Of a stretch of DNA of 64,000 nt, positions 31,322 through 42,715 are shown one piece after another. The stretch is from Cordylochernes scorpioides (Eukaryota; Arthropoda; Arachnida; Pseudoscorpiones; Chernetidae), in assembly GCA_030710605.1 (NCBI GenBank), contig CP092863.1, positions 122,463,453-122,527,452 on the forward strand, read 5' to 3'. Position 1 is the stretch's first letter; every line of letters starts with the position of its first letter. Below the pieces are notes generated by a model, which had not been told where the DNA came from, ran no database searches, and worked only from the letters and a program-made list of their open reading frames with translations. Both the position numbers and the translations under genes were made by a program.

Positions 31322-32099
31322 CTGCAAAACACAGAGAGATGCTAGGTACAGAACCGGTTTTTTTTAACGTAAATTAACCAAGAATTGAAACTTGTGTGGA
31401 CTCCTCTAAAAATAATTAGTTCAACAGCAAGTCATCTCGCATAATAGAAGCAAAAAAAATAATCTTCAAACTATAGATGTACTAAAAAAAACTCTTTATA
31501 CTTTTTACTCTCGCTCTCTCACTAAAAAAAAAGTCACCTTTCCCGTCAAACTAGACATTAAATAAGCGCTAACACTAAACACCATCTATTGATCGTCTCC
31601 TAAAACACCAGTGACAACACCAGTTTCGGAAATTTCAGAACGTCTATCAGGACACCATGATTTCAGGATTAGCATGCGTATGTCAAATTTTGTTTTGGTT
31701 TCTTTAGAACCACGAAGGAATCACGAAATATTTTTAATCTTCCAAAGAGGTGTTCAGGTAATAGAAGAGACTATGGACAAATTCCATAGTTAAAATTTGG
31801 GTAGATATTTTTCCAGAAGGAAATTGTAGGGCAGTAAGAAGCATGGATGAACGTAAGTTCTCTAGGTATCACGTTCTCTGTAGGTTTCGATGCCATTTGG
31901 ACATATTTACATATTTCCATTGAAAGTCCGATCATACTTTCTTTTCTGATCATCACAACTGATCTCTTGGAATTTTTCGATCAAATTTTAGTCCAAGAGA
32001 GAGAGAAAGATTTCTCCCAAGATGAACTCATATGTAAATAAAATCTCCTTCCAGAATGATTCTTAATCAAGAAAAATGATAATTATTTCTCATTTTTTC
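31322..32099. other. Intergenic or intronic, nothing firm
   Basis: 31538-31605 resembles one arm of the 13203 hairpin (CCGTCAAACTAGACATTAA, CACCATCTATTGATCG). 31610-32040 is mixed-composition with short frames but no recognised domain or splice pair. Confidence 0.4.
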
Positions 32100-32335
32100 T
32101 CTATCAAAGATAGATATTAGTAAATTAAATTTTATTGCCATCTATCGTTGAAATTTTACACAAATAAATTTACTGGCAGTGAGTTTCTTTTAAATATCAT
32201 CAAATGATGAGCCAAGCCCTCTCATTCAATAACTCATATCATTGCAGTAAGGTCTGTAGAGATAATATTTGATGATATTTAAAAGAAACGCATTGCCAGT
32301 AAATTTATATAGGTAAAATTTTAAAGATAGATATA
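32100..32335. repeat. Inverted pair around a family M core fragment
   Basis: TTTACTGGCAGTGAGTTTC and AAATATCATCA on the left are mirrored by GATGATATTT and GAAACGCATTGCCAGTAAAT on the right. The centre holds GATGAGCCAAGCCCTCTC and CATTGCAGTAAGGTCTGTAG, a variant of the M core and end. Confidence 0.7.
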
Positions 32336-34107
32336 TTCCAGTTGGTGTGTGTGTGTCTCGAGAACCACGCCATCACCATCTCATCAGCGGCGAAATACGT
32401 GATGTCGCTGGAGACCCACTGGTGATTCTCCACCTAACTCTGCAGCGCTGGCAGTGGCGCCATATTCATTGTACATAGTGTATATAATCCATATTATCTT
32501 TTTTTTAAATAGTGCAGACTGTGTATTTTGAATGTATTGACAAGATGTCAATAAAATTATTTTAATTGTAAATTGTCTATCAAAGATAAAAGGCACAAAA
32601 GATATCCAACAAATAAAGGATTTTTCGTATCTTTTATATTGTTTTTTACCAATATCCCAGTTAAACTACAAAAGGCATTCTAATCGGCAAAAATATAAAT
32701 TCCATCTAATAACTCAACAATGCGTAAAGAAGAAGAATAAATTCAGTGAATCCATAAATAATTCTGACAGCTTAAAAAATTCCGAAGAGAGTAAAAAAAA
32801 AAAAAAATTTTTTTTTTTTTAACCTATAAATATTTGATCTCGTCTACTGCGCATATGATGTGCGCAGGGTAGATTCCTATTTGACGAATGCTTCATAGCC
32901 ATTGGTGTGGTGAAGGACGATAAAGGCCAAAAGAAAAAAATTTGGAATGAGATTCAAACGAATATCATAATATATGGCGAGTAGATTTTTTATGAAGGGG
33001 TCATTTATTTATAAATAAAATTAATGTAGCTGAGGGAAGGACACGTCATCTTTTGTTGTTATTTAATGCAAACATTTGTCTCGTCTGGTCTATCTTTTTA
33101 CTTAAAAAATGCCAACTATAACTCTTTAAAACGATGCATTTCTTCAAAACAACAATATGTTGTGGCGTTGTATATATGGATGAGAAAAATAATATCAAAA
33201 TCTGTTTCAAAATTTGAGAAATGAAATTTTTTGTATATAATATAATCGTCTGCTTATATATTATAAATTATCGTCTGCCTATAAATATATATATGAGCAG
33301 ACGATAATATACCAAACGATTTTTTAAAAATATTTTCTCTATATTATTATATTCTTTGTTATATATATAAATTTCGAAATATATATAAAATATTGTATGT
33401 ACATATTCTCTTATATACATATGTAAGCCTTTAAAATGCATTTTAAAAAGCATTTCTTTATATCGTCTCTACTTAAAGCGTACATTTTCAGAATAGCGAA
33501 TATGCCAATACTCCCGTTTTTTGACAAAAAGATCTATAAAATGCGCAATATATACGATGGATCGATTTTTTAAATAAATTGATAAAAGGTACAATTAGTT
33601 AATGATATAATATCAACAGAGAAAGAATGTAAAAAGTCGAATATTAAAGATGAATCAAACGACAATTTGATCAAAACAATCAAAACTTATTTGCATAAAA
33701 GTACTGATAGGCAACGAAATAAAATATATGCAATTAATAAAATGATTTGTAAAATTGATAATCTGTAAATCAGATAACAACATTAGCTTATATACATATA
33801 TAAACCTTTTCCCTCCAGTTTAATTTATTGTTTGCACTTAAGAATGGAATGGGCGGGAAATTTTTGGCGGGAAATAAATACAAAGATTAATACACACGAG
33901 AGTCGTCTGCAACCAATTTGTTCCGAGTTATGTGGCATCTGTGGCATTTGGGAAAATATCAAGGAATTTGGGAAATGTTCTCGTAATTGGCTTCCATGGA
34001 GCGAAGCTATGTAACACTGCCCATCTTAGGCCTAATTCACTTTGGTCTCTGTCTCTCTTGAATTTTTGGCCCTGTCATTAATATGCAAATATATATGTGG
34101 AAGATAT
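32336..34107. other. Intergenic or intronic, nothing firm
   Basis: 32340-32470 is less AT-rich (CTCATCAGCGGCGAAATACG, then GCCATATTCATTGTAC) without a supported gene. The rest is AT-rich with A/T runs. Presumably part of a long intron of the K2P gene. Confidence 0.4.
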
Positions 34108-35120
34108 ATTATCCCCTTCCTTCGGTGCTTTCCTCTACTGAGGGTGGGTCACATGGTCTCTCCATATCTCCCTCCTTCAATGCCTTCCTCTACTGAGGGT
34201 GGGTCACATGGTCTCTCCATATCTCCCTCCTTCAATGCCTTCCTCTACTAAGGGTGGGCCACATGGTCTCTCCATATCTCCCTCCTTCAGTGCCTTCCTC
34301 TACTGAGGGTGGGCCACATGGTCTCTCCATATCTCCCTCCTTCAATGACTTCCTCTACTGAGAGTGGGCCACATGGTCTCTCCATATCTCCCTCCTTCAA
34401 TGACTTCCTCTACTGAGGGTGGGCCACTTGGTCTCTCCATATCTCACTCCTTCAGTGCCTTCCTCGACTGAGGGTGGGCCACATGGTCTCTCCATATCTC
34501 CCTCCTTCAATGTCTTCCTCTACTGAGGGTGAGTCACTTGGTCTCTCCATATCTTCCTCCTTCAGTGCCTTCCTCTACTGAGGGTGGGCCACATGGTCTC
34601 TCCATATCTCCCTCCTTCAGTGTCTTCCTCTACTGAGGGTGGGCCACATGGTCTCTCCATATCTCCCTCCTTCAATGTCTTCCTCTACTGAGGGTGGGCC
34701 ACATGGTCTCTCCATATCTCCCTCTTCAATGTCTTCCTCTACTGAGGCTGGGCCACATGGTCTCTCCATATCTCCCTCCTTCAATACCTTCCTCTACTGA
34801 GGGTGGGCCACATGGTCTCTCCATATCTCCCTATTTCAGTGTCTTCCTCTACTGAGGGTGCGCCACATGGTTCTCCATATCTCCCTCCTTCAATGTCTTC
34901 CTCTACCGAGGGTGGGCCACATGGTCTCTCCCTATCTCCCTCCTTCAATGTCTTCCTCTACTGAGGGTGGGCCACATGGTCTCTCCATATCTCCCTCCTT
35001 CAATGTCTTCCTCTACTGAGGGTGGGCCACATGGTCTCTCCATATCTCCCTCCTTCAATGTCTTCCTCTACTGAGGGTGGGCCACATGGTCTCTCCATAT
35101 CTCCCTCCTTCAGTGCCTAT
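34108..35120 (+). repeat. Minisatellite, 55-bp unit, ~18 copies
   Basis: Unit has CTTCCTCTACTGAGGGTGGG, CCACATGGTCTCTCCATAT and CTCCCTCCTTCAATG. Copies are 90% or more alike with point changes and an occasional 1-2-base loss. It ends about 370 bp before the K2P exon, so it lies in the intron. Confidence 0.95.
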
Positions 35121-35121
35121 A

Positions 35122-35489
35122 CAATAGAGTAAGGCTTTCGTGTAGTGTACCTTTGTTAACCACCATGTATGTATATTATCTCGAATACTACGTTGCTGTA
35201 GACGGGTATACTTTTAGAGATAAACCGAGGATATTAGTTAATGTTTCTAAATTCTATTTCCCAGACATTATATGCAATAGAGTAAGGCTTTCGTGTAGTG
35301 TACCTTTGCTCACCACTATGTATGCATGTTATCACGAATACTACGTTGCTTTAAACAGGTACCTTTATAGAGATATACCCAGGTTAGCACATTTTATTTT
35401 TCTTAATTCTATTTCCCAGACATTATATGCAATAGAGTAAGGCTTTCGTGTAGTGTACCTTCGTTCACCTCTGTGTGTGTATTGTGCAG
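35122..35489 (+). repeat. ~154-bp tandem triplication reaching the K2P splice acceptor
   Basis: CAATAGAGTAAGGCTTTCGT recurs at 35122, 35275 and 35430, each time followed by GTAGTGTACCTT. The first two copies are full; the third runs directly into TGTGTGTATTGTGCAG, the acceptor of the K2P exon. The 95-residue open frame across copies 1-2 has no homology and follows the repeat. Confidence 0.9.
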
Positions 35490-36133
35490 GTTACGGCAAT
35501 ATCGCCCCGAGGACCAACTGGGGGAAGGTGGTGACCATCCTATACGCCATCTTCGGCATTCCGCTCATGCTTCTTTATCTCACCAACATCGGGGACATAC
35601 TGGCCAAGGCGTTCCGTTACATCTACGCCAGACTGTGCACGTGCCCACGCACCACAGCCACCAGGTCTTCGGGGGGCGACAACTTCCGTGTGCATCATGT
35701 CGTGGCCGACAAGATGCGCGAGGACGAAGTACGCATCGAAGCCCTTCCAGATGATCTGTCACCAGCTGAAGACATCTCCCCGCAGGTCCATGTCCCCATT
35801 TTTCTCTGTCTCGTCATTATGGCGTCTTATATCTCCGGTGGAGCCATTCTCTTCTCATTTTGGGAGGAGTGGGACTTCTTGGATGGCTACTATTTCTGCT
35901 TCGTGACGCTGAGTACGATCGGGTTTGGTGATCTAGTCCCTGGAGATAGTATGGTGACGGACTCGGGTTCGCAGAACAAGTTGATTATCTGCTCATTGTA
36001 TTTGCTCATGGGTATGGCACTTATTGCCATGTGTTTTAACCTGATGCAGGAAGAGGTAATCCACAAGGTGAGGATGTGTGGAAGACAGATGGGAATCCTG
36101 AAGAACACAGATGAAGACGAAGGTTATTCCTGA
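35490..36133 (+). CDS. Two-pore-domain (K2P, TWiK-type) potassium channel, terminal exon
   Basis: C-terminal half of a K2P background potassium channel of the plasma membrane, which dimerises to give a four-loop K+ filter and sets resting potential. The exon follows a GTGCAG acceptor, completes a split Gly codon (phase 1) and encodes 214 residues. Numbered from that Gly: GYGNIAPRT (1-9) is the outer half of pore loop 1; M2 about 13-35 (VVTILYAIFGIPLMLLYLTN); cytosolic loop 38-100, rich in charged residues; M3 about 102-124; pore loop 2 with TIGFGD at 143-148; M4 about 166-190; then a short tail ending DEDEGYS. M1, the extracellular cap and the first pore helix must be on upstream exons, which I did not find in the 35 kb before it, so the intron is long or the exons are hard to see. 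The reading frame is clean and the exon is much more GC-rich than its surroundings. Closest in feel to arthropod 'TWiK family 7/18-like' proteins; the exact orthologue is not determined. Confidence 0.95.
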
Positions 36134-36335
36134 GAATGGGCCACCTCTAAGTCTCTAACCAATTCTCGAGATGAGATGTCGTGGTTCGAGGTCGAAGTTA
36201 TCCGGGAATCCCTAGCTGACGAGGAACTTTAGACCACGTTACGTCTTTCCTTCAACCACTTCATCTGCAGTATACCTGTCAACAGTGATCACTTATCTAT
36301 CTATTTTGTTAACTTATCTCAAGTATATAATACAT
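36134..36335 (+). other. Probable K2P 3' untranslated region
   Basis: Balanced composition directly after the TGA. No AATAAA is obvious before the SINE that begins near 36336, so the transcript may end within or beyond it. Confidence 0.45.
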
Positions 36336-36640
36336 GGCCCATTATAATCATGGTGGGTAGTTAACGAAACTTTTACTGAAAATTCCTACCCCTAGTGGTA
36401 CAGGTCCATGATAATCATGGTGGGTAGTTAGCAATTACCCTTTTTACTGCAAATTGCCCATTATGTCTATGTACACATGTAGAGGGCATTTCACCTTTTA
36501 CAGTTACAAGTATGATGATATAATGCTTTGATTGCTTGCACTTATTGATAGGGTTGGATGTGGTAAGAATTGGAAGTCGTTGAGAGGCAAATTATTCTTA
36601 GTGAAAAAGATTCCCAATGTGGGATTCGATCCCACGTCGT
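36336..36640 (-). mobile_element. tRNA-derived SINE (S4), decayed, in the K2P 3' region
   Basis: Minus-strand SINE: B-box-like GGGATTCGATCCCA at about 36619-36632, degraded body, and the CCATGATAATCATGG hairpin twice (near 36340 and 36408), so the 3' part is duplicated. Its orientation is opposite to the channel gene. Confidence 0.7.
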
Positions 36641-36647
36641 CTTCTCC

Positions 36648-36780
36648 TTCTTCTTTCTTATCTCCACTCAATCATATTAAGGTATCAAGCTTGTAAAGCT
36701 TGAAACTTTTGATGGTGTCTGCCGGGGAAGAGTAGAGCTCATCAATGGATGAGTCAATACAGTCAATAATATGTCTTGGG
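36648..36780. repeat. R130 dispersed repeat, copy 2
   Basis: GTATCAAGCTTGTAAAGCTT, GGTGTCTGCCGGGGAAGAG, CATCAATGGATGAGTCAATA: same as 21980-22109. Confidence 0.8.
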
Positions 36781-37024
36781 GGTTGCAGGCTGAGAATTGC
36801 ACTTAGTACATAGTATCCCGTGTCGTGGTAATCTAAATTCGACAGTTTATACCTCACTCGTTCACTATCTCCAAACTGATCTTCTAAACACAGGTAGGGA
36901 ATAACATCTCTAGGCTACCTCTCTCTCCATTGTACATCACAATTTTCTTGCTCCAAAACCACTTTATTAGGTACCGCTCAAAAAGAACAACCTAGTTTAT
37001 GATAATTGCAACAATTAATAATAT
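36781..37024. other. Intergenic with a 55-bp dispersed repeat
   Basis: 36955-37005 (CCACTTTATTAGGTACC, CAACCTAGTTTATG) matches 8682-8735. Rest unassigned. Confidence 0.45.
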
Positions 37025-37228
37025 TATGAAAAAAGGGCATCTCCTTATCGTGCAACTGAAAGTTGCCGATGGCTCGCGCCATCTATCGGAATAAATATCA
37101 ACTATTCTCGTTGATTTTTTAATTATTCCAGAATTGGCTAAATACCCATTCTTGATTAATCAAGAAGAGCTAACCACGGACGCGTTTCAGGCTGTTGGCC
37201 CTCATCAGCGTGGTAAGCTGTACCTCAA
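37025..37228 (-). mobile_element. Penelope-like 3' end, family F3, with hammerhead
   Basis: Minus strand: hammerhead, then TTGATTAATCAAGAATGGG, CCAATTCTGGAATAATT, AGATGGCGCGAGCCATCGG, TTGCACGATAAGGAGATGCC. The clearest F3 copy, and the one that shows F3 and F2 share the same hammerhead layout. Confidence 0.8.
37173..37214 (-). ncRNA. Hammerhead ribozyme motif, type I (F3), canonical
   Basis: Minus strand: stem I ACCACG/CGTGGT (6 bp), core CTGATGA, stem II GGGC-CAACA-GCCT, GAA, palindrome ACGCGT, cleavage base C, giving the preferred GUC site. Compared with the F2 motifs, the outer stem I pair is A-U instead of U-A and the second stem II pair is G-C instead of C-G; both are compensated on the opposite strand. 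Confidence 0.88.
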
Positions 37229-37249
37229 TTTTTCAATTAATAATATGTA

Positions 37250-37395
37250 AAATAAAAAAGGCATATCCTGACCAGGATCACATGTGCTTTTCAAAAGGCA
37301 GAGCGCCATCTGGTGGAACAGAAATCAACTAATAATTGATTTAGCCTGTTCCCTGATATTTGGCCAACCCAATTTCTTGATAAATCAAGAAAAGC
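37250..37395 (-). mobile_element. F2 PLE tail (5' truncated)
   Basis: ATATCCTGACCAGGATCACA, AGAGCGCCATCTGGTGGAAC, GGCCAACCCAATTTCTTGAT; it stops before the hammerhead. Confidence 0.8.
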
Positions 37396-37734
37396 AAATG
37401 AATAATATATGATGGTTATTCACATATTAAAACAAAATGTTAACGTGGGTGTTACCTACTCGTCCGTACGTATTTTTATCTCATTTTTAAATGAAAACTG
37501 AATTGGATAACATTTTTGTAAAATTCTAAAACGACCCTCATCATAATTAAAAAATGTAAATTCTCAAAGACAAAAAATAAAGAAATTTCGAGGGATATTC
37601 CCCTCAATGCATTGTTTACAAGATAAAAACATTAATTGAAAAAACATCCTAAAATATTTAGACTCAAATTGAAATATTGAGAATAAAACAGCATGAAGAA
37701 AAGAATGCTCCGTATAAGATGGTAAAATTAAGAA
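37396..37734. other. AT-rich stretch, nothing recognised
   Basis: No gene or repeat seen. Confidence 0.4.
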
Positions 37735-37800
37735 AATGGTAATCTCCCGACCGTGCAACTGAATGTTGTTGATGGTTTGGGCCATCTAGCGGTGAATCTC
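37735..37800 (-). repeat. F3 tail remnant
   Basis: CGTGCAACTGAATGTTG, GATGGTTTGGGCCATCTAGC: a diverged F3 end. Confidence 0.55.
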
Positions 37801-38019
37801 TAATTAATAATATAGATTTGATTCACGCGATTTAGCTCATCACAAGGGGCAATAGCTACACAGTGAAAAGAATGAAATTATCTTACACGAATTGTACTTT
37901 TTCCAATAAAAACAAACGTTGCGGAAGAGAATTGCTCAATGCCTATATTTACATATTTATTCCACTTATTTCCATAATTTGATTAAATACCAATAATCCA
38001 TCCTACAGTATATACGTAT

Positions 38020-38170
38020 ATGCAAAATCGTCCAATACAACAGTAGAACTGTAAGAAAGCGCGGTATGGTAGATTAAACTGTTGAAATCACTGGAAGGGT
38101 TCACCAACTGATGAGCCAAGCCCTCCAAATGTTTCATCAGGACAGTAGAAAGTTTGTTTAATTTGAATAA
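38020..38170 (+). repeat. Family M fragment
   Basis: GCGGTATGGTAGATTAAACT, GGGTTCACCAACTGATGAGC, CAGGACAGTAGAAAG; the GGCGAAACCGC segment has decayed to TTGAAATCAC. Confidence 0.75.
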
Positions 38171-38229
38171 TAAAAAAAATCGTAAATAAGTTAAAACAAG
38201 CATCTAGGGCTGCGTATCTTTTATTTCAT

Positions 38230-38290
38230 AATTATAACACAAGCTTTCGGGCTCATCGTGTTTTACAGTTTCTCTCATTCCCTGTATATA
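38230..38290 (-). repeat. F5-like terminal remnant
   Basis: Minus strand CACGATGAGCCCGAAAGCTT: stem II/GAAAGCTT part of an F5 motif, core degenerate. Confidence 0.35.
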
Positions 38291-39288
38291 GTTAACATAT
38301 ATGTATATATATATGTTAATATGGTACATTTAGGCCTAACACACCTCAACTGAACACAATTGGACAATTGACGACACTGCTTGACAGAAGAGGATATATC
38401 TCAGAGTAGAAGTTGATTTGCATAGCCAACAAAACTATTCCTTATTTGCTGAGTGGAAAGCGAGATTTTTTACAGATCGTATGTTGAAATCCGTGGTAAG
38501 TACACTTAACGATTAAGTGTACAGTAGTTATTTATTCCGATAGGCGGTGCAAGCAATCATCAACTTTTATTTGCATACTTATATGTATTTCTAATCCTTA
38601 ATTTTGAAATGCAAATTTAAGTAAATTTTAAATCGTTATGTGTTTAGAGAAGGAAGGGTCAAAAATGGAGTTATATGGAATATAAGAAATATTGTCAAAT
38701 TTTGTGACAACATTGAAGAAATGAAACGCTTGCGAAAAAAAAAAGTTTTTTTTATTAATAAAAAAGTGAAAAAATGTCATTTTTCACAATTGATCAATCT
38801 TTCTATACAATAATTCTAGGAGTGAGAGAGACCACTGTTGACAGGTTTCACTGCATTTAAACAACAACAAAACTCATTCGATGAACTGAAATAACAAAAT
38901 TTTTCACCTCTTTTTTAACGCCTATGATACACAATCCCATAATTCATCCGTTTTATCAAATTGGTCTTTAAAAAAACATTATATAAAAAATTGAAATTTG
39001 CATAGCGTAGCCCGGTTGATATTTTGTTCTTGTTTACATATTAATTTATTCTTTTTTTGAAAATCTATACAATTGGTTTATCACGCTTTTTATTGAAGAT
39101 ATAAACACAAAGTTGCATATGTTACCCATGTTGGAAAAAAAACATATTTACATATATATCAGGTATATGGATATATGTTTATTATTATTATTTATGATAT
39201 ATATGAGATTTTAAATTGTTACAGAGCCATTCTCTAACACGTATTTAATTCTGCAAACAAATTACCACTATATCGATTGTTATATATA
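38291..39288. other. Intergenic, nothing firm
   Basis: 38510-38575 includes an inverted F3 tail remnant (TTATTCCGATAGGCGGTGC). Remainder AT-rich and unassigned. Confidence 0.4.
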
Positions 39289-39496
39289 CACTCATAGACA
39301 AAACTTAAGGAAGTGGAAAGTCTTTGATGTCGCTGGTTGTCTATTTTTTTTTTTTTTTTTTGGAGACAGAGGTTGTTTACACTTAGTTATCTCGTGTGTC
39401 TTCAATAAAGGTCACTGTAATATCTTTCAGAGTTATTGTCTCAATCCCGTTATACATGCTAAAAGGTATAAATTCCTTAAGTTTTGTCCATGAGTG
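39289..39496. mobile_element. MITE-B, best single copy, 208 bp
   Basis: Terminal inverted repeats of about 26 bp: CACTCATAGACAAAACTTAA on the left; CTTAAGTTTTGTCCATGAGTG on the right. TA on both sides (39287-39288, 39497-39498). Order inside: GGAAAGTCTTTGATGTCG, T run, GGAGACAGAGG, ACACTTAGTTATCTCG, then one satellite-monomer equivalent. TA target and end type suggest a Tc1/mariner-family MITE. It is the plausible ancestor form of the 118-bp satellite. Confidence 0.9.
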
Positions 39497-40502
39497 TATT
39501 AAAAAATAAATTTGTGAAAAATTTTTAAAAATCACACACCTTGTAAATTAAAAAATATATATATAAATAAAAATTGCCCAAACCATTTTTTCTTTCTAAA
39601 ATTCGAAATATTTGCTAATATTTTTTTGTTTATTACTTTATATATATATATTCATTTTTTTTAAATAAATATTCACGATTAGATAATATAATTTAAAAAA
39701 CATCAAAAAAGTGAAAATGTATTTTTAAAAAAATTATATTTGAAATATTAAAAAAAAATAAATACATTTTAATGTATGTATTACAAATACCAACAATATA
39801 AATATGCTCCACACAAAGAATTTTTTTTTTTTAATCACGGAAAAAAAAATTAATTTATTATATTTTGACCATGTCTTTTTTCTCTATAAATAACCAATAA
39901 AAAAAAACTTAGATGCATATATATATATATTCTGCCACTATATTCCAATAACTATATATATGAATTAATTTACATATCTTCATTGAATCCACACTCACAG
40001 CATCTATTTAAAAAAACAAAATAGTTTAGATTTTTTATAATAATAATAAAAAACAAATTCTAAAGCGATTTAAACTATATTTAATCTTTTTTTTTAAATC
40101 TTAACTATCACAAAGGGTTTAAAACAGAATCATCCTTTTTACTATTTTTTTTTTTTTTTAGTTTTATGACTACTTGTCCGTATCAAATTGTATAACAGGT
40201 TATCAAAATTTTATAAAATATATAATAAATGTTTTTTAAAAAAAGATCTAAAAAAAGTACACAGCTAATTTCTTTCCTTCATCTTTATTGTTTTGTGAAG
40301 GAAATGATAATTGAAAAACAAAATTTATAATGTGTTCATTTTCTGATATAATACATAAATAGTAATGTTATGGTTGTTTATGTTTATTTTGGTAATCAGC
40401 TGGAACCTAACCACGTGGACTACTTTTTTGGCGGGAAAAAGAAAAAGTTCGTTTGCTTCAACTTAATTATAAACACTTTTGAAATAAATAATTATTTAAT
40501 TC

Positions 40503-40505
<3 letters not shown>
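39497..40505. other. Very AT-rich stretch, nothing recognised
   Basis: Long A and T runs; no gene or repeat signal. Confidence 0.45.

Positions 40506-40540
<35 letters not shown>
40506..40540 (+). repeat. (GA)n microsatellite
   Basis: About 16 GA dinucleotides followed by AAAGT. Confidence 0.95.
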
Positions 40541-40542
<2 letters not shown>

Positions 40543-40566
40543 TACTTCAAAAAATATTATATATAT

Positions 40567-41040
40567 ATATTAAAAATAAAAAAGGCATATCCTGACCAGG
40601 AGCACATGTGCTTTTCAGAAGGCAGAGCGCCATCTGGTGGAACAGAAATCAACTAATCATTGATTTAGCCTGTTCCTTGACATTCGATATCACTTCCTGA
40701 TCATTCCTCCTCTTTTTCTTACATTTTTTCCCATCTTCTCGTTTTTAAGGGTAATTTTGCAAACTTGGTCTTAGCTACCCATTTCTTGGTTTCTCAGAAA
40801 GCCTCTTGGACCAACCTTTCTTGGTTCGTTTATGTACAGCCTGCACCACGCTGATGAAGGTCAACAGCCCGAAACGCGTACATGGTTAGGTTTTTCTTGA
40901 TTTATCAAGAAAATGGGTTGGCTAATATATATATAATGGAATAAATTAAAATCAAATTTTAGTTCATATTTATTTTGATAGATGGCGTTCTACCGTTTAA
41001 AATGTTCTTATGAAAGGTCAGGATATGTCTTTTTTTCATA
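40567..41040. mobile_element. F2 PLE, head-to-head: minus tail then plus copy with hammerhead
   Basis: 40575-40690 is a minus-strand F2 tail (ATATCCTGACCAGGAGCACA, AGAGCGCCATCTGGTGG). 40735-41040 is a plus-strand copy (TACCCATTTCTTGGTTTC, hammerhead, TTGATTTATCAAGAAAATGG, GATAGATGGCGTTCTACCG, GGTCAGGATATGTC). 3' ends point outward. Confidence 0.8.
40845..40886 (+). ncRNA. Hammerhead ribozyme motif, type I (F2/F3-like)
   Basis: Stem I ACCACG/CATGGT with one A/C mismatch, core CTGATGA, stem II AGGT-CAACA-GCCC (outer pair lost), GAA, palindrome ACGCGT, cleavage base A. Core residues are all canonical; helices are weaker than in the 37173 copy. Confidence 0.8.
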
Positions 41041-42429
41041 ATATATATATATATATTGTTGCATATATACATATATATAAAGTATATGTAAATATGCAAT
41101 GAATACATGTAATTAAAATATTACAAAGAAGAGACAGTTAAGACAAGGAAAATCAATTTTTTGCCTTTTTCTGATTTGAATCATTCTATTTTAAAAAGAA
41201 ATAATAAAAATGCATAACAGAGTAAGGATAAACAGTTAAAACAAGCTTTTAAATCGACACTGTTAAGAAGTCATATTATTTTTTTTCCAGAAAACAACAA
41301 CAACAAATAGTATTATAAAAACCTGGAATTCTTCCACTAAAGTTTCATAAAAAAAGGAAAAGTATATATGAAAAATCAAGTTTAAAAAAGTGGGATTTAT
41401 AATAGTTTTTTTATAAAAATTTATGTTGTTTTCTATCTTTATATTTCTTAATTTGTATTTTAAAAAAAAGAGAAAAAGAGTGAGTTTGTATCCTGCCGCA
41501 TGGTAGTTCGTCCTAGTTAATCCATGCATTATATACTTCCGCCAAAAAAATAGTCCAGTAAATGTTATTCCAGTTTGACCGTTATGTTGACACATACGCC
41601 ATTGAACAATTATTTAAACGTCTGCGTGACATTCGATCAAAAATAAAAGCTAAAAAAAAATAGTTATAACTAGTTAACAAAAAAAATGTTTTAAATTACT
41701 ATAAAATTCTATGTATAATTCGCCCCTAATATTTCTGTTTAAAACTGATACAGATTTTTCAAAACTAAATGTGATGTTCGACGCTCCGAAAACAGAAGAT
41801 TTTGTTAACCAAACGAAAAAAAAAAAAAAAAGGCGGGAAAGTTAAAATTGCAAATTTTATGCAATTTAAAGCGAAAGTTTTAAATGAGAGACAGAAAATG
41901 TTTATGAAAATTGCCTAAACCAAATTTAAAATTTACAAAAAAAAAAATTCTATGACAAAATAACACGCTATAAATTAAAATATGCATTTCAAATCTTTTT
42001 CTTTTTTTTTTACATTTTGACTTTTGACTTATAAAATTGTGGTGCAACTATTTAAAAGATACAATTCTAAAAAAATGTTTCAATTTCATTTTTTTTGTTT
42101 AAACATATTTTAAAATATATCTCATACGCGAACTATATTTTTCATTAATAAATAATTTTATTTCCCAGTTTCCTATTTATGTAAATAAATGATAGTTATT
42201 TATTTGTATTATTTGTATATATTTATATATAAAGTAATTATCATATAATTTTATATTTTTTCGTTTTTTGTGTTCTTAATGGTACCAAATATTTTGGATA
42301 TATTATATTTCTTTAATAAAAATGTGTTTATATTTGAGGGAAAAAAACTCGCACACACATACGTACATACATATATATATATGTATGAAAAAAATAATTT
42401 AAAAAATAGAAAAATGGTCAAATGTTGAT
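41041..42429. other. AT-rich stretch, nothing recognised
   Basis: No gene. A 110-residue open frame at 41263-41595 (minus) is low-complexity F/K/I-rich and without recognisable motifs. Confidence 0.45.
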
Positions 42430-42715
42430 ATTAAAAATAAAATAGACATATATCCAGACAGCTCATATGAGTTTATTTTTAGTGGCTTTTTTTTTATTTT
42501 TTTAATCAACGTATAGTTGAATTTTGTTACAATAGATGGCGCTCTGCCATCTAAAAAGCTCATGTTAGCGGTCAGTATATGCCTACTTTATTTTTAATAT
42601 ATATAAACATATATTAAAAATAAAAAAGGGACATATCCTGACTAAGCTTACATGAGAATTTCTAGATGGCTGAGCGCCATCTAGTGGAACAAAATTCAAC
42701 TAAACGTTATATATA
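42430..42715. mobile_element. F2 PLE tails, several orientations
   Basis: A decayed minus tail at 42430-42480, a plus tail at about 42510-42600 (AGATGGCGCTCTGCCATC, TTTATTTTTAATATAT) and a minus tail at 42608-42710 (ACATATCCTGACTAAGCTTA, GAGCGCCATCTAGTGGAAC). The last two are tail-to-tail. Confidence 0.7.

Noticed and set aside
35153-35440. 95-residue open frame just upstream of the K2P exon, considered as a further K2P exon.
   Set aside because: It spans two copies of the 154-bp tandem repeat, has no pore-helix or TM1 features, and is not joined to the exon by splice sites.
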